From positions 1 through 20,997 of IMG/VR virus record IMGVR_UViG_3300019762_000024: 20,997 bases of DNA. One strand, given 5' to 3'. Positions 20,235 through 20,997 of this stretch are shown piece after piece. The number at the start of each line of letters is the position of its first letter. The stretch's first letter is position 1. The notes beneath the pieces were generated by a model. It searched no databases and was not told the DNA's origin. It saw nothing but the letters and a program-made list of their open reading frames with translations. Position numbers and translations under genes: made by a program. This DNA comes from a virus.

Positions 20235-20997
20235 ATGACATTACAAACAAGAGGTAAGCGCAAAGTAGATGCGCAAACTGAAATTGAAAATTTAGCGGAA
20301 GCAATTGCCGATGCTGGAGCTGGTGGCGACTCTGTCTGGGATATGCCGATTACTGAAATAGTGAGCAGCGAAGACATTCCTATTAATGCTAATGGTTTTT
20401 ACGCGGTATCAAACACTTACTCATTACCAAAGGACATCTTAATGAAGCCTGACGGGAGTGTTAAGACGGTCTATTTGATGCACAACTTGAATTTTGGGGA
20501 GTACAAACTGCGCAATGCCGATACCGATGCGCTAATCCTCAGTATGCGGTCTGGTCGAGACAAAGGTGCAGATATCGTCATATATAGAGTTACCTATGAT
20601 GAGTCGCAAGCAACAAAATTTAGCGTTGCCGTGCTTTCAAAATACAGCAGTGCGTCAGAGCACGTAACTACATCTTTGAGTAACGTATCAAACTACATTG
20701 ACTTGCCTGCTATGCCAGCGGGCGCTTTCTTTAAATTTTTTAAATCAAGCACCGCCACTAGAGATGTTGTAGTTAGACTTGGCAAGAGTAGTAGCACAAC
20801 ATTCAAACACAACGGCATGTTTTTTTATGACGCAGATAATGTACTTGGGACGGGCACTGGAAAGATTGGCGCTGTTCTTGAAAACTGGGGGAGCAACTCA
20901 TCGAAAAAGCTTAAGATCACAAAGACTGGCTCGCTATTGCACATTGCGTTTACTGGCACAACGGCAAATGTCACTAACATGCTGACAGGGTATAGTG
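20235..20997 (+). CDS. Putative fibre protein, cut by the window end
   Basis: Open reading frame from ATG 20235 to the window's end, at least 254 codons without stop; the C-terminus is missing. The N-terminus (MTLQTRGKRKVDAQTEIENL) opens like that of the 19439 gene, then a short coiled segment (ENLAEAIADAGAGGDSVWDM) and a strand-rich region with many Ser, Thr and Gly (e.g. TSLSNVSNYIDLPAMPAGAF). It fits a third fibre or receptor-binding protein. GAGAGG lies 13 bases upstream. No family is recognised. Confidence 0.65.
   Translation, partial: MTLQTRGKRKVDAQTEIENLAEAIADAGAGGDSVWDMPITEIVSSEDIPINANGFYAVSNTYSLPKDILMKPDGSVKTVYLMHNLNFGEYKLRNADTDALILSMRSGRDKGADIVIYRVTYDESQATKFSVAVLSKYSSASEHVTTSLSNVSNYIDLPAMPAGAFFKFFKSSTATRDVVVRLGKSSSTTFKHNGMFFYDADNVLGTGTGKIGAVLENWGSNSSKKLKITKTGSLLHIAFTGTTANVTNMLTGYS

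Noticed and set aside
20779-20985. 68-codon ORF in a second frame near the window end
   Set aside because: Lies wholly within the open fibre-like frame from 20235, which has the better composition and ribosome site.

Overview
The window is one continuous stretch of a tailed bacteriophage or prophage genome, with every convincing gene on the + strand. The virion genes place it in the P22-like (short-tailed, lambdoid) group: small and large terminase, a P22 gp1-type portal, a scaffolding protein, a P22 gp5-type coat protein and a P22 gp4-type head-closure protein follow one another in the P22 order. The base composition is AT-rich by eye. With strong Shine-Dalgarno sites, NinB and YbcO-like genes and a lambdoid early region, this suggests a gammaproteobacterial host, perhaps a marine genus such as Vibrio, Shewanella or Pseudoalteromonas. 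The host is inference; no host DNA, attachment site, integrase or repressor is visible.

Layout. 1-878: a YopX-like gene and a probable ribbon-helix-helix regulator whose promoter overlaps a near-perfect inverted repeat; each gene ends in an intrinsic terminator. 915-3296: replication block with a lambda O-like initiator, which carries an array of 11-bp direct repeats inside its coding sequence (candidate origin), a DnaB-type helicase (P22 gp12 type) and an unknown gene. 3313-5827: a train of small accessory genes (zinc-ribbon-like, DUF551-like, HTH-like and unknowns), ending in a YbcO/DUF1364-like gene and NinB. 5858-8383: small, mostly unrecognised genes rich in membrane proteins, broken up by terminators and promoters. 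No endolysin, Q-type antiterminator or Rz/Rz1 pair is recognisable. 8404-15947: packaging and head morphogenesis genes, with a one-gene 'moron' between portal and scaffold. 15940-20997: two small genes, a tailspike-like protein, a small lipoprotein with an HExxH motif, a structured non-coding stretch, and three probable fibre or receptor-binding genes, the last cut by the window end.

The most unusual feature is a dispersed regulatory module. A 20-bp block close to ATATAACTAAACGGTATTTA, followed by a TATTAT-type -10 box 17 bp after the -35 position, occurs four times (4458, 6888, 7266, 12741), each time ahead of small genes; a more distant fifth promoter lies at 3325. Three of the four copies directly follow an intrinsic terminator. 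The phage therefore seems to carry several independently transcribed small units with related promoters. The portal-scaffold unit is also flanked by a perfect 20-bp direct repeat of terminator sequence, a possible footprint of how it was inserted. A second notable element is the 18378-18440 RNA-like stretch, in which one 5' arm can pair with either of two 3' arms.
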